From Atriophallophorus winterbourni (lineage: Eukaryota > Platyhelminthes > Trematoda > Plagiorchiida > Microphallidae), in assembly GCA_013407085.1 (NCBI GenBank), contig JACCGJ010012808.1:1-64000 (forward strand): DNA of 64,000 nt, in the 5' to 3' direction. Positions 1 to 11,054 of this stretch are shown one piece after another. Made by a program: the position numbers and the translations under genes. The notes beneath the pieces were generated by a model. The model was not told the DNA's origin and searched no databases. It worked only from the letters and a program-made list of their open reading frames with translations. Every line of letters begins with the position of its first letter. Positions within the stretch are counted from its first letter, which is position 1.

Positions 1-739
1 TATTTCCGACAATATTATTGCATTTTCCAGTGTTTTCAAGCACCAAATTGAATAAATCTATTTCTATTCTGACTTGGTTGACTAACACACTTTTATAATG
101 ACACTGGATTTTGAACCTTCATGTTAGTAGACATTGCGAGCGGGTTATTCAAGTTTGTTTTATTTTGCTGCGCAGTTAACATTGGTCGTTGATTGTGTTA
201 GGCATTTTTGATGTTGCTACAATCAAATAGAATTCAGAGTTCAATCTGTATTGATTTCCAGAGCCCATAATTTAGTAGTAGTGACTTAACAACTACCTAC
301 TGTTGTGCACAATGCTACGTATTCGGTATATTGCTGCAAACATTATTACTACATGGTTGGTTTTGGATATACACAACTCGACCCGTGGCATTCTCCGCTG
401 CATAATTCTCATAGAGTGAATTCTCTCAAAAAGTCGCATGTTCAAAATTACTACAATTTTAAACCTTGCACCATTGTTAAATATTCAGCAAAGCTGATTG
501 GTTGGTGTTAAGTGACTCAGTCCGTAATTTTGTCCCAAACTAATAACAAACCATCGGTTCATCTTATTTTTACATACACAAACATTTGTGCTATGTTTTG
601 ACTTTGTGGTTATTGTAAAGTTAATTCGGTTTGTAAGTAATCACGTCGCAAACATTTGTGTTATTCAATATCTGTTATCTGTTCACCTTAGTCGGTCCAC
701 AAGTATTAATACTATTGGAGTCAGGGAGATAGAATAATT
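1..739. other. AT-rich sequence with no recognised gene
   Basis: Short open frames only, with no family resemblance, no splice-bounded coding segment and no clear repeat. The phrase 'aaacatttgtg' occurs at about 580 and 650, but I cannot assign it to an element. Confidence 0.5.
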
Positions 740-1140
740 GCAATTTAATCACATTTAATTGCACAGTAAGTGCAATCATCTACTACTTCTGTACTCATTT
801 CAAGCAATTTCGCCGCAATAGCCTCGCCTGGAGACGCATTCCAGAAGTTAACGATTCTTGTTGAGAGAGCGGTGGAATGTCCGCTTTTGAAGCTTTAGAG
901 TATGGCCTTAGGTTCTTGAGTCTTCTACGAGTCGGGAAAACTCGCGCAGTTCGTCACCATTGGCTCTTAGTAATTCCAACGAGTCAGCACATAATCTTAG
1001 CACACACGCTGAATACTAAACAGCATTCGGCTGAGGCGTTGAATTCTCTATATATAGAATGGATTTCAATCCTTGTATTATTTTAGACACCCGCCTTTGC
1101 AATTTTTCCAGGTGGTCACGTTCTCTCTTGGTCTGTGGTA
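740..1140 (-). pseudogene. CR1-like non-LTR retrotransposon relic (C-terminal end of reverse transcriptase ORF)
   Basis: Read on the minus strand, the segment gives, across frame breaks, peptides typical of the end of CR1-type LINE ORFs: an 'LEKLQRRVSKIIQGLKS' block, a 'LRLCADSLELLRANGDEL' block and 'RIVNFWNASPGEAI' close to the terminus. These three blocks occur in this order in the region after the polymerase in that clade. The copy is disabled by frameshifts and stops and is cut at about 1140, where SINE-A sequence begins. It is a different family from the RTE-like LINEs elsewhere in the window. Confidence 0.55.
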
Positions 1141-1328
1141 CGGATGAGCAATCGTGCAGTACTTCTGTGCTGTAGGGCTAACATTGAATGGTTGAATTGA
1201 TTGGCCATCGGTATATGATATGATATATATATGATATGAAAGCACAATCCGGATCCAGGAAAAGTGCCGCACAGAGACTGCACGTGGGCGATATTACTGT
1301 CAGGTTGCGCAGGCCTTGACAGAACCCA
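1141..1328. repeat. Two abutting SINE-A fragments in opposite orientations
   Basis: 1141-1206 matches the 5' end of SINE-A on the plus strand (the GCAATCGTGCAG block). 1225-1328 matches its 3' half on the minus strand (GAAAGCACA...GTGCCGCACAG). An AT-rich stretch separates them. The arrangement looks like two insertions and not one inverted copy. Confidence 0.7.
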
Positions 1329-1477
1329 GAATAAATAAATTGCGTATGAAATATATTAGCAGTGTGAAAAACCTTATTTTTTGCATTTAAAATCTAACTG
1401 CTAACTCGTAACAATATATTGCATAGTAAATAAAAAATTAACTGAGAAACGTGCAAACCACGCTAAAAATATTTTGG

Positions 1478-1640
1478 CTATCGGTAGTGAGCTGCATGCT
1501 GAAACACGCTGTAATGTCATTACCATTTCTATTTTCTTTCTCATATCTGTTTTGATCTAGGAAGCCTTATAGTATCGTAGCCCACATGCAGTCTATGACT
1601 GTACGGCACTTTTCGTGGATCGGGCTTGTGATTTCACTAC
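1478..1640 (+). repeat. SINE-A copy, 5' truncated and diverged
   Basis: It carries the conserved 'GTAGTGAGCTGCATGCTGAA' core, the 'CCCACATGCAGTCTATGACTG' segment (one base over the core in other copies) and the 3' block ending GGGCTTGTGATTTCAC. The first third of the element is missing. Confidence 0.75.
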
Positions 1641-2522
1641 CACCATCACTTTAATCACCAACAAGAAGCGTTGCTTGTCACATGCTGGCATGTGAACAAG
1701 AAGCGAATTCGGTCCTGATAGCTAATGTATCCGTCAAATAACCCTTAGAACAACATCATACTATAAACCATCTACCATAGCTATCATTCTTAGTTTTAAG
1801 GACGCTCTCGATTCGGGTGATCTGAACTCATTGTTTAGGATCTTATTACGCAAATGTAGCATGTACCGAACGTTTGATGTAGCGAACATATTTTGTGCGC
1901 TTTATTTCTGTAGTTTGGGGCACATTATATTGTCATCCTAGTTTTCTAATCTCAGTGATGAACGACAAGGGTTTCCATTATCGTTCAATTCCGCATTTGA
2001 CGCTATGCAGGCATGTCAGGCAGACCTGCCGTTACCTTGGATTTATACGCTTACTTAACTTACTTATGTTGGCTGGATTATCCTGTTTCATTAATTTCTT
2101 GAATCACACCAGCCCGCGCGAGTCGATCGGAGGCGAGATCATTACAGATTAATATCCAGTCACGTTCCTAACCTCGAACGCCGTGGACGCTACATATACA
2201 TCCTTCACAGCTGACAGTTAGGTCTTTACTTGACCTTTTGAAACCACCACCAATTACGGTCGGGTTTAGAATCAAGAACATGTTTCGTGATCGCTAAGTC
2301 TGCCACTCGGAAAAATTTGCCCATCGCTGAAGTTTCCCATTTCAGTTAGTTTCCACATGGTATAGCTGACGAATCTTACGAGTGGATCTTGTATCCGTCC
2401 TCCTATGGAGGTGAAAATCAGAAGCACCAGGCATTAGAACATTTTCTTGCATAGGCAGAGATCAGAATAGTGTTTTCAGAGATCCAGTTTGCCGGTAGCG
2501 AGAAACGTTAATTATGTTTTCT

Positions 2523-2523
<1 letters not shown>
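1641..2523. other. Intergenic stretch without a recognised feature
   Basis: No coding segment or repeat family that I recognise. An open frame at 1895-2152 has no recognisable composition. Confidence 0.45.
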
Positions 2524-2555
<32 letters not shown>

Positions 2556-2556
2556 A
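2524..2556 (+). repeat. (ATC)n microsatellite, tail of the RTE-like LINE
   Basis: About eleven trinucleotide units directly precede the 'AGACAGCATTACACCGGTAG' segment that also starts the 3' ends of RTE-like copies near 36930, 55090 and 55845. It is therefore the element's own 3' tail and not an unrelated microsatellite. Confidence 0.8.
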
Positions 2557-2968
2557 GACAGCATTACACCGGTAGCACGTACCGAATGCTTAACTGCCAC
2601 ACAACCATGTAAGAGTAAAATCCTAAAAGATGGGGAAGGATGGGACTTAAATAGCTACGGATTCTATAGAAGAGTAAGCACAAACAAACTGGGAAGAGGT
2701 ACCTACACCTCGAATGGAACATGAATCCAAACACGTTTTGTGAACGAGTAGAGCGACATCAGCATGGCAGCTTCATTGCGGCTTTCACTGTCATGCATCA
2801 TAACGAGCTTTCCCTGTCACTCGGCTTGAAAACATACAAGGTTAAGCAAACACTCCAAGAAGATGCTTAGTGCAAGACCGCCATTAAACACGGTTTCGGG
2901 ACATATCTTGAAGCGTCACTAGCCATTGCGATATCTGATCGCGGGGACACCAGCCTGGCAGACGCGCT

Positions 2969-3532
2969 TTACTTTACTTTGTGCGACTATCTCCTCCTGG
3001 AGGTTGAGTCGGCTTCAGCGAAGATTCTTGGGAATTTAGGTACAAAGCGGCGTCCCCAGCACCACTCGGCGTTTGTTCGAGTCAGCTTCTCTAGCCTTTG
3101 CACAACCAAGTGCGACCTGCAAGGCAGCAGGGAGTTGCCAGGAAGAGCTGGTGCGCACCAACTAACCGTCCACCAAACTCTGTTCCAGATTTTTCCTCAG
3201 GGTTTTCTCCCGAAGCCGTTCCCGCGATCGGGTATCCCGCAAGGCAGCGGAGGTTTAAAATCAGGGTTTTCCTTCCTTTAGATGAAATGCCCTCCCAGGC
3301 TAACGAACTACATCCGACCAAAGCAAACTGGTTTTCAGGCGCCAGTCACTCGCCCTCGCCCCTTCTCCTGTTGGTAGAAGCAGTTCCGCCGGGCTCGGGG
3401 AGCCACTCGCACAGGCCAGAAGCTGGTCTTGGTTGTCAGAGGCTATTTGAGACGCATGCCATATGGGAGCATTTTATAAACAGTGGGAGCTTATCCCCAC
3501 TGCCACCCCCGGCTATGACAATCTTTGGAACC
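2969..3532 (-). mobile_element. SINE-B copy 1, complete insertion with 12-bp target-site duplication
   Basis: The 564-bp segment is flanked by GGCAGACGCGCT at 2957-2968 and again at 3533-3544. The uninterrupted site is present at about 56245-56262 in the other RTE-like copy with one mismatch, which shows directly that this block was inserted. On the minus strand it ends GTCGCACAAAGTAAAGTAA, the same kind of tail as SINE-B copies 2 and 3 and as the LINE ending at 49567. Open frames inside it are long only because the element is GC-rich; I see no protein. Confidence 0.85.
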
Positions 3533-4387
3533 GGCAGACGCGCTGCGCGGACGTTGGAAAGGTTACTAGTAAGGGCTTTTAAATGACTATGCCATGTGAC
3601 GGTTTGGCCACCCCCATGATTTACGCCAATCAGGATGTATAGTCGAAAAAGAATCCGTTTCGGAAGTCGGTTGTCCGGCATCCGTTAAACGTGACCCAAC
3701 CAGCGTAACCTATGCAGGTTGATCTGCTTCTCTATATCAACATTACTACCGAACAACTTATTTCGGAGAGCATCGGTGCGTATGCGATTGTAACAGCTAA
3801 CTCCTAGAATGCTGTGCAGACATCGGTTGTCAAATACTTGGAGACGCTGAATGTGTTCTTTACGTAAGGTCCAGGTTTCGCACCCATACAGTAACACAGC
3901 CCGAACTGTCGCTTTATAGACTTTACCCTTGAGTAACAGAGACAGTCCTTTCTGACGTCAGAGGTGACGTAGGTTACGGAATGCTACGGTCGCTTTAGAA
4001 ATGCGTGCCGAGACCTCGTCATCTAACGATGCAGAATTATTGATACAACTACCGAGATACGTATAACGACCTACAATTTCAAGTGCCTGATTGTCAAGTA
4101 ATAAAGTGCTGTTTGATAAGTCGATGTCCTGCAGCAGAACGCTGCACTTACAGCGTGCAAAACGCATTCCAAATGCGAGCACAATACTAGGTAGCTTGTT
4201 CAGTATCGCATGTGAATCTGTGTACGAGTCGGAGAACAGAACTATATCATCAGCATAATCCGAGTCGAAAAGCTTGCCGCCTGGCATTATGTGAACACCG
4301 AAAATTGGGGCACCATCGTTGCACAATTCCATAATTGCACCAATTACAAAATTGAACAAAAACGGAGAAATCGGACATCCTTGTTGG

Positions 4388-4606
4388 TATAGTATGAAAG
4401 CACAAGCCTGATCAAGGCAAAGTGCCGCACAGTCACAGACTGCGCGTGGGCGATATTACTGTCAGGTTGCCCAGGCCTAGACAGATATGAGAAAGAAAAT
4501 AGAACAGGAGATGATAGTGAGACTCCAGCCTGTTTCAGCATGGAGCTCACTACCTCTGGCCAATCAATTTAGCACAGCACAAAGTACTGCACGATTGCAC
4601 ATTTCG
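4388..4606 (-). repeat. SINE-A copy inserted in the RTE-like LINE
   Basis: It runs from TATGAAAGCACAAGCCTGAT to GCACGATTGCACAT and so covers nearly the whole element on the minus strand. Compared with the RTE-like copy near 57.1 kb, about 130 bp of host LINE are missing at the insertion point and no target duplication is evident, so the insertion came with a deletion or was followed by one. Confidence 0.85.
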
Positions 4607-6341
4607 ATCGAGTGAATCAAATGCTCCTTTGAAGTCTAAAAATGGCTATTGTCGGCTGTCGATAAGTGTGCCGCAGTTCTAAGATGCGTCGAAGAGTAAA
4701 GATGTGGTTGACACAGCCTCCGACAGGCCGAAGCCAGCTTGCTGCTCTCGGATCTGTGATTCCCTATGCGATGCCAATCTTCGAAGACATATGGACGCTA
4801 ATAATCTCGTAATGATGGGAGTTAGACTTATCCCACGGTAATTAGAGCATTAGCTTCGCACAACTTTTTAAATATTGGTATGATAAACGATTCGCCCTAA
4901 CTCTGAGTGACGGATTCTGACAACCACACTTCACGGACTTGGCTTAGATTAGGACTTGGCTACCTTCTTTGAACAAAACAGGCGGTATGTCATCGGTGCC
5001 AGCAGCTTTGAATAGTTTCATGGATTCGAAACATGCTTTAATTTCTAAATCATTAGGGGGATCTACGCTAACAGACCAAGGATCACACTGCTTCAAATGA
5101 GGGAATGATTCTGTTTGCGGACCATCAGCTGAATTGTTCTTCAAAATGTTCGGCCCAGTGTGAGAGGGGGCGATTCTTATTAGTGATAAGAGTACCGTCT
5201 ATTTTAGCGATAGTCTCACTCACTCCTTTTTTCTTAGGCCTCATCGATCGAATAAGTTGAAAGAATTTTCGCACGTTACCCGCATTATTTGCTATTTCCA
5301 TTTGTTCGAACTTATTTAGCCACTACTTTTCTCTGTCTGGCCTTAAGCTCCGCTTTAGTTCATTCCTCACGAATCTACGCTCTGTATTGTGTCCAGGATC
5401 ATGCGGTATTTGGCGTCGCTCGTGAAGAATTTCTATAGAGCGCTGTGAAATCCAGTGGGACTTTTGGGTTGATTGTGTAGTCTCACAGGCTGTTATTGCG
5501 GCGGCTCCCATAATCCCTGCTATTTTGTTCCACACAGAGCAACTGGGAGTGAGTTACTCAGGCTAGTCCTATAAATGTCTTGAACTGCAGGTTAAGAGTA
5601 TTTTTCGGCTTCGTACCGGAGAACTTTAACGAGAACCTACATCGCCCAAGTGCATGATCTGAATCTATGCAGGTATTCCTCAATGCAACCTCTCCAGCGA
5701 GCACTTATGGCGATATGGTCGATTTGGGCCGAAGGTTGGCTTCCATCCGGCGAGCGCCATGTGGCACTTTGACATCTTTTATAACGAAAGGAAGTGCTGC
5801 TAATGAACAATCGAGATTGTGCACAGAATTGTATAAACCTTTCACCATTATCTGTGTGCTGGCCTTCAAGACCAAACATGCCACCTAATTGTGATTCAGA
5901 TGTATCTAAGCGACCAAGTCTGGCATTCATATCTCCCGCTAAGACAACAATATCGGATCCTTTTGCACGTCGCAAAAGAGCATAAAGATCGTCGTAGAAG
6001 GCGTTCTTCTCGTCGTCGGAATTGGTGTTAGTCGGCGTAAGTTGATACAATAAACAAGCATCTCTGATCAGAAGATTTTGAGTTTGGTCTAATATTAATG
6101 GCTAGTCTAACTGCGTACATCTTGCTAATGCCAGGAATCCAATCGATTAGACAGGATTCGGCACATCAATTCAGCACTATACCAACACCCGCCTGTCCTA
6201 AAATGGCAGCTACAGAATCACCAGAGCAGCGCAAAAAGTAGCGAGTTTGAAGGTTTTGGGCAGTAAGTTCAGTAATTATAGACGGGTCATATGAGCGCGT
6301 TTCCGATAAACAGCAAACATCAATAGATAGACTATCTAAGG

Positions 6342-7488
6342 TTCGTCAAGGATGTCCGATCTCCCCATTCCTATTCAACTTTGCGATTGACGATGTCATG
6401 AAAGCAGCAACAGCCCAGCTACCGAATTGTGGGATCGACCTGCTCTCCGGTCGACGAGTTATGGATCTGGACTATGCTGACGACATTGCTCTCCTCGGAG
6501 AGGATGCTTGCGCCATACAAAGCGCTTTGGATCTACTCGTTGATCAGTTGTCGCTGTATGGATTACACTTCTCTCCGTCAAAATGCAAAGTGTTCCTACA
6601 GGATTGGACAGACCCAACACTTGATTTGACGATCGAAAACCATAAACTGGAAGTGACTGACAGATTCACCTACCTAGGGAGCTGCATCACCACTGGGGGC
6701 GATATCGAAGCTGAAATCACAGCACGGATTGCAAGAGCACGCCATGCTTTCGCTGGGCTACGGTATCTGTGGCGCCGACGCGATGTTGGATTACGCTTGA
6801 AGGGCAGAGTGTACCAGGCCACCGTACGAGCAGTTCTACTGTATGGCTGCGAGACGTGGACGCTGCGACAAGCCGATAGTCAACGATTATCGACGTTTGA
6901 TCATCGCTGCCTGCGGAGTATAGCTCGTTTAAGCTGGCAACAGAAAGTCAAAAATGATGACGTCAGGAGGGCAGTCCTCGGCGATCGCTCTGTGCCACTC
7001 TCCGATCATATATCCATGTGCCAGCTGAGATGGCTGGGGCACGTTCTCCGTATGGATGAGCGACGCCTTCCTCGCCTAGCTCTTTTTGCTCTCGCTGGAC
7101 CTGATTGGAAACGTCGCCGTGGCGGACAAAGGAATACCTGGCGGAAGACCCTCAAGCGTCTAACAGCCCCACTAGCCATCGTGGGAACATCGCGCTTACC
7201 CGGGTGGGGTCCGAAGGACCGTGAAGATATGTGGCTGATAACACTCAGTGTGATGGCAAAAGAAAGGAACCAGTGGCGAGAATCCTGCCGTGCTTGTGTT
7301 CCCGTTTATCAATGACCCTCCCCCCTCCCTTTTTCCAAAAAGACAAAAAAGATCAAAAACGGCATGTGTAAACAGACAGACAAAAAATTCCCCCTCTTTT
7401 TTCTTTTTTTCTTTCATCATGTACCTTCTTCATGGTATACTTGCTGGCACATCGTCTGTAAAGACTTGTGTGATAATAATAATAATAA
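6342..7488 (+). pseudogene. LINE-3 copy: reverse transcriptase C-terminal half, 5' truncated, TAA-tailed
   Basis: Reading starts at 'RQGCPISPFLFNF' and stays open to the stop at 7313-7315. It includes the polymerase catalytic block 'LDYADDIALL' (about 6466-6495), 'LTIENHKLEVTDRFTYLGSC', 'AVLLYGCETWTLRQAD' and 'LRWLGHVLRMDERRLP'. The upstream endonuclease and finger regions are absent. A (TAA)n tail lies at 7472-7490, and TAAGG occurs on both sides (6337-6341 and 7489-7493) as a short target duplication in the RTE-like copy. It is dead on arrival because of 5' truncation. The intact downstream frame suggests fairly recent insertion. Confidence 0.85.
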
Positions 7489-7705
7489 TAAGGTAAGAGC
7501 CAATGCAGCTTGCTGACCTATTTGTCTGAGAGTTCTGACATTCATGGCTCCGATATGAGCGGAGGTGCGTGGTTTCAGAAAGTGATCTGTAAATTCGACA
7601 AAATGTCCCAACATGTTCAGCGCGCTTTTCTAAAGCTGGGATTGACAGACGGAGAGTTGTTAGGAGTGGATGGTGGTGGGGGTCAGAAACAGTTTGAAGA
7701 GTAGG

Positions 7706-8804
7706 GTCATGGATTTTCCTGTGGCCGTTCAGTAGTCGAAGACGGAGCCTTCCACATACGAGTGTGATTAGTGCTAGCTGTATTCTCTATTTCGGCCACA
7801 CAATCGGACCTACAATCTAGTTGTGGTGGATTACAATGTGATCCATTTGCATCTAAATAGTTCCAAATTGTCGCAAAATAAGCATACCTAATTTATAAAA
7901 ATAGATTGTAATAACGGATAATTTCCCGATTAACACGTCTGCTGATTATTTAGAAAGTATCGTATTGCAACCCCAAAACCTGGCTAAGCGCCTCAAATAT
8001 GCTATTTTAACTGAGACTCCTTTATGTTGCTCAAGTCCACGTACGTGTGGAAAATTTATAATGACGGTAATTATACAACATTCATTCACTTGCAGCTCAT
8101 TACCACTGGCAGTCAATTTCGCACTGCAATAACGTCACTAACAAAATAATGCGCAGTTGTACATCGTGGTAACTAGTAAAACATAAATTACCACATTTGT
8201 TTTACCCTTATCCGGAAAGACAACTTCGATTAGATCGTTCATCCATCAACCGTTTCAAGGCTTACCAACCTTTTCGTCTACATTCAAAGAGAGAAGGAAC
8301 ACCAAATCGGTAGCGGGCTATCTGCAAGGGATGCGAATAACATCGTAATTCTTACCTATCATTGAATGTGTGCTGTATATTGTGCTTTTGGCTACCATAC
8401 ATTTATCTCAATGTTGGAATCTATGCAGCAAACCTACTACGTGAGAGTATGGGTTGTTCTGAGTACAGTCTTTTACTCGTACTAAGATTTTCCAACACGT
8501 CTTGCTTTCTTACCGACAAACTATACCTCTTTATTCCGAGTTTTTGTTCCGTAGAATAACAACAATGTGCGTGATGGAAACGCTTGCAAATGAGCATCAA
8601 CATTGCTATTATCACAAGTAATCTTAATTTTCCATCCACGCTTCTTAGTTTGGCTACCATCCTTATAAACAATCCTGAAATACTGCTTCTGACCCTTCAC
8701 TCTTCTCAACATTTCATCCTTTTTCTAACAATCTTAAAAATGACTTGGCGGGAACCTAATGAAGCAATTTCATTCCGGAGCTGTCCGAATGTATGTATGT
8801 AAGT
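7706..8804. other. Intergenic stretch without a recognised feature
   Basis: AT-rich, with only short open frames that have no recognisable domain. No repeat family from elsewhere in the window was noticed. Confidence 0.45.
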
Positions 8805-8811
8805 GCACGGT

Positions 8812-9016
8812 ACTTCTGTGCTATACAGCTAACACCGTGCTAAAGTGATTTGCCCCCATAGTGAGCTGCTTGCAGAAACACGCTAGAATCTCCGACATTC
8901 CTATTTCTATTTCTCATCTATGCCCGGCCAACCTAACAGTATCTTAGCCCGCGTGCATTCTATGACTACGACACTGCCTGGGACAGGCTAGTGATTTCAT
9001 ACATACATATATACCT
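8812..9016 (+). repeat. SINE-A copy with CATA tail
   Basis: Starts in the 5' block (ACGGTACTTCTGTGCTATAC) and ends CTAGTGATTTCATACATACATATATA. The simple CATA repeat after the TTTCATA end marks the 3' terminus and fixes the element's orientation. Confidence 0.8.
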
Positions 9017-9029
9017 ATAAGGGCAATTG

Positions 9030-9125
9030 GTAGTGAGGCTAGTGTGTTTCCGCATGCAGATTATTATCAATGAAATATCAATCCAGCACAATGCGTAACA
9101 CAGAAGTACTACGCGATTACATATT
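9030..9125 (-). repeat. SINE-A fragment (5' half), diverged
   Basis: Contains the reverse complement of the 5' half: GGTAGTGAGGC, GCATGCAG, CAATCCAGCACAATG and ACAGAAGTACTACGCGATTAC. The 3' half is missing. Confidence 0.6.
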
Positions 9126-9419
9126 CTCATGACACTGAAAGTGAGCTGAACGATATCGACGCAAAGTTAATTGATAAATAAATGACAGGAAATGTATTGG
9201 AAGATTTTGTAAAAATGATCATGTAAATAAATTTGAATGTGATTGTCGTTGTTGACCGTCGGTCGATGTCAATTTGGATATACATTGCAAGCGCAAGATT
9301 ATTTCACATCGTCTCACATTATAATGCTATTTAGCTGTAACAATCTCTCTTAAGACGTTCACTGTTATATTGTCAGACTGATCTCAATCCAGATACGATT
9401 CAAACTATGCTATAAGCGA

Positions 9420-9606
9420 ACATCGTGCTAAATTAATTTACCCTCAGTCTTGAGCTGCATGCGGAAGCACGCTAGATTCACACTGCTCTTTCTATTTGCG
9501 CTCTCATATCTGCCTAGGCCTGGGCAACCTGACAGTATCTTAGTCCACGTGCAGTCTCTGACTGTGCGGCACTTTGCCTGGATCAGGCTTGTGCTTTCAT
9601 ACATAG
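9420..9606 (+). repeat. SINE-A copy, 5' truncated
   Basis: Begins CATCGTGCTAAATTAATTTA and ends GGCTTGTGCTTTCATACATAG. The 3' half is close to consensus. Confidence 0.85.
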
Positions 9607-9970
9607 TCTATGGCTGTGGCAATCGGCTCAGACGTGTAATCTCACGCACACGATGCCTACATAGATCACCACTGTTTCGTCGAAAGTGAATGAACTAATG
9701 CGTGATCAAGGTTACGGTTCGACCAACCCTTCTAGCATCTCGATCCACAGTTATTGCTTGAGGATAATTTGGTTTCTTGAGTATCCACTATTTTTAAGAA
9801 ATCTGAATCCTAGATGTTAAACTTCATATCTATGGAAACTAGACCGCACAGGCAAGTCACGAACTGAATGTGAATGCTTCCCGTCTAGGTGGAAAGCTTC
9901 CTGTCTCGAAACTAATGTCGACAGGCAATGAAACGCTGACTAGATACTACCTATAATGTAGAACACGGTC
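9607..9970. other. Intergenic stretch without a recognised feature
   Basis: No coding segment, splice-bounded exon or repeat assignment found. Confidence 0.4.
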
Positions 9971-9978
9971 ATTTATAG

Positions 9979-10130
9979 TGCTGCTCACATCCCCACCACA
10001 TCTGGTTTCTGGCTGTTTGCCGTCATCAGGTGGATATAGTAAGATCAGGTTCAGGGAGCCTTGAAACAGTGGCACAATGGTAAACAAAGGTACACTTGAA
10101 TGTCCCTGCAAAAATACAAACAACCATAAT
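9979..10130 (-). repeat. Repeat-C copy with a decayed hammerhead ribozyme
   Basis: Shares GCTCACAT...TGTTTGC...TCATCAGGT...AGATCAGG...CTTGAAACAGTGG with the tandem units at 31.1-31.4 kb. On the minus strand the hammerhead blocks are still visible: CCAC, CTGATGA, CGGC/AAACA/GCCA, GAAAC. The cleavage region reads CCAGAT where the intact units have CCGGTC, and the first stem II pair is lost, so cleavage is unlikely. Confidence 0.6.
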
Positions 10131-10150
10131 GTTCAAAAATCACAAAGTGA

Positions 10151-10402
10151 TTCCTAGCCAAGCACTAAGACGCTCATAAAAGACCATACATAGTGCTGCT
10201 CACATTCTCATTACTTACAAACCACAACCGGTTTCTGACTGTTTGCCACGGCTTTCAATTATGTGTTTGTCTACCATTACACCGCTCAACGAACCCGATA
10301 TTTTGTCTCCACCGCCACAAACCGGTTGTGTACATAATTGTGATGTGAGCAAAACAATATATGGTCTTTTATAAACACTTTGAGTGCTTGGCCAGGAATC
10401 AT
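10151..10402. repeat. Foldback repeat related to repeat-C
   Basis: Two imperfect inverted arms of about 85 bp, 10151-10235 and 10311-10402, flank a loop of about 75 bp. Left arm ATTCCTAGCCAAGCACT pairs with right arm AGTGCTTGGCCAGGAAT with one mismatch. AAAAGACCATA/TATGGTCTTTT pairs, as does the ACCGGTTT/AAACCGGT block. The inner part carries degenerate hammerhead remnants (GAAACCGGTTGTGG on the minus strand). Confidence 0.65.
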
Positions 10403-11054
10403 TTTTAGAATACGGTAGTAATCATAAATGTTCCCGCTACGATATGATGAAATCAAAGTGGAGTTGACGACCCCGACACGAAAAGAGCCTACCGGCTAAA
10501 GCATATCGCTATAAACGTTGCACTAGAGATAGATACTTTCGTCAGTCAGTGTACGGTGCAGCATATGCTCGATGCGCGCAACAGATCGAAGGAGACTAAA
10601 ATAGCGTGAATGATTGAAACGAATTTACGCTGTCTGTGTTATCCCATGCTCTAATCAATACTCCACGAAGAAAGCACATTAGTTCACTCGAACACACAAT
10701 AGGCTGCTTACAGCAAAACTGCTAACTAGTACTGTGTTGTGATACTCACATTTCTAGCCAACGAACAAGGATTTGAGACAACTTCAATTGTAATTAGTCA
10801 CCGCGAGATTGGATTACGGGTACCCTAGCTTGGAAGTCGAATTTTACCGACTTTGAAACGGTTATTTTTTTAAGTTTTGAGCTGTCTACGCCACATGATG
10901 GTTTGGTCCCCACGAGTTCCACGCCCGCCGGATGCAGGGTTCCAAAAAATCAGATTCTCGATACACGAATGACCAGCGTATTAGTTGATTCGCTTCTCAT
11001 TGCACTAATATTACTATCGAAAATCTTATTACTATCTAACTCATTTCGTTTCAG
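10403..11054. other. Upstream region of the LEM-domain gene
   Basis: No coding exon recognised. The last bases (CTAACTCATTTCGTTTCAG) are a good splice acceptor ending exactly at the ATG, so any 5' UTR exon or a trans-spliced leader joins here. An open frame at 10903-11085 overlaps it without recognisable composition. No promoter motif is convincing. Confidence 0.45.

Larger units (their letters stand above)
2524..7705 (-). mobile_element. RTE-like LINE, near full length but decayed and interrupted by three younger elements
   Basis: Pieces collinear with the better copy at 55.8-59.06 kb lie at 2524-2968, 3533-4387, 4607-6341 and 7494-7705, all on the minus strand. The 3' end is an (ATC)n run on the plus strand (2524-2556), an (ATG)n/(GAT)n tail on the coding strand. 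Minus-strand coding remnants give an endonuclease N-terminus (7614-7494, 'NVRTLRQIGQQAALAL'), an endonuclease body (6050-5637, 'VVLAGDMNARLGRLD'), polymerase pieces including 'DYADDIVLF' (about 4266-4240) and the C-terminal 'LLYGCETWTLR' block (about 3895-3863). Many frameshifts make it inactive. SINE-B (2969-3532), SINE-A (4388-4606) and a plus-strand LINE (6342-7488) are inserted in it. Confidence 0.8.

Noticed and set aside
3098..3586. Open frame of 162 codons.
   Set aside because: It lies across SINE-B and its flank. The related copies at 59.7 and 60.2 kb do not keep the frame in a protein-like way.
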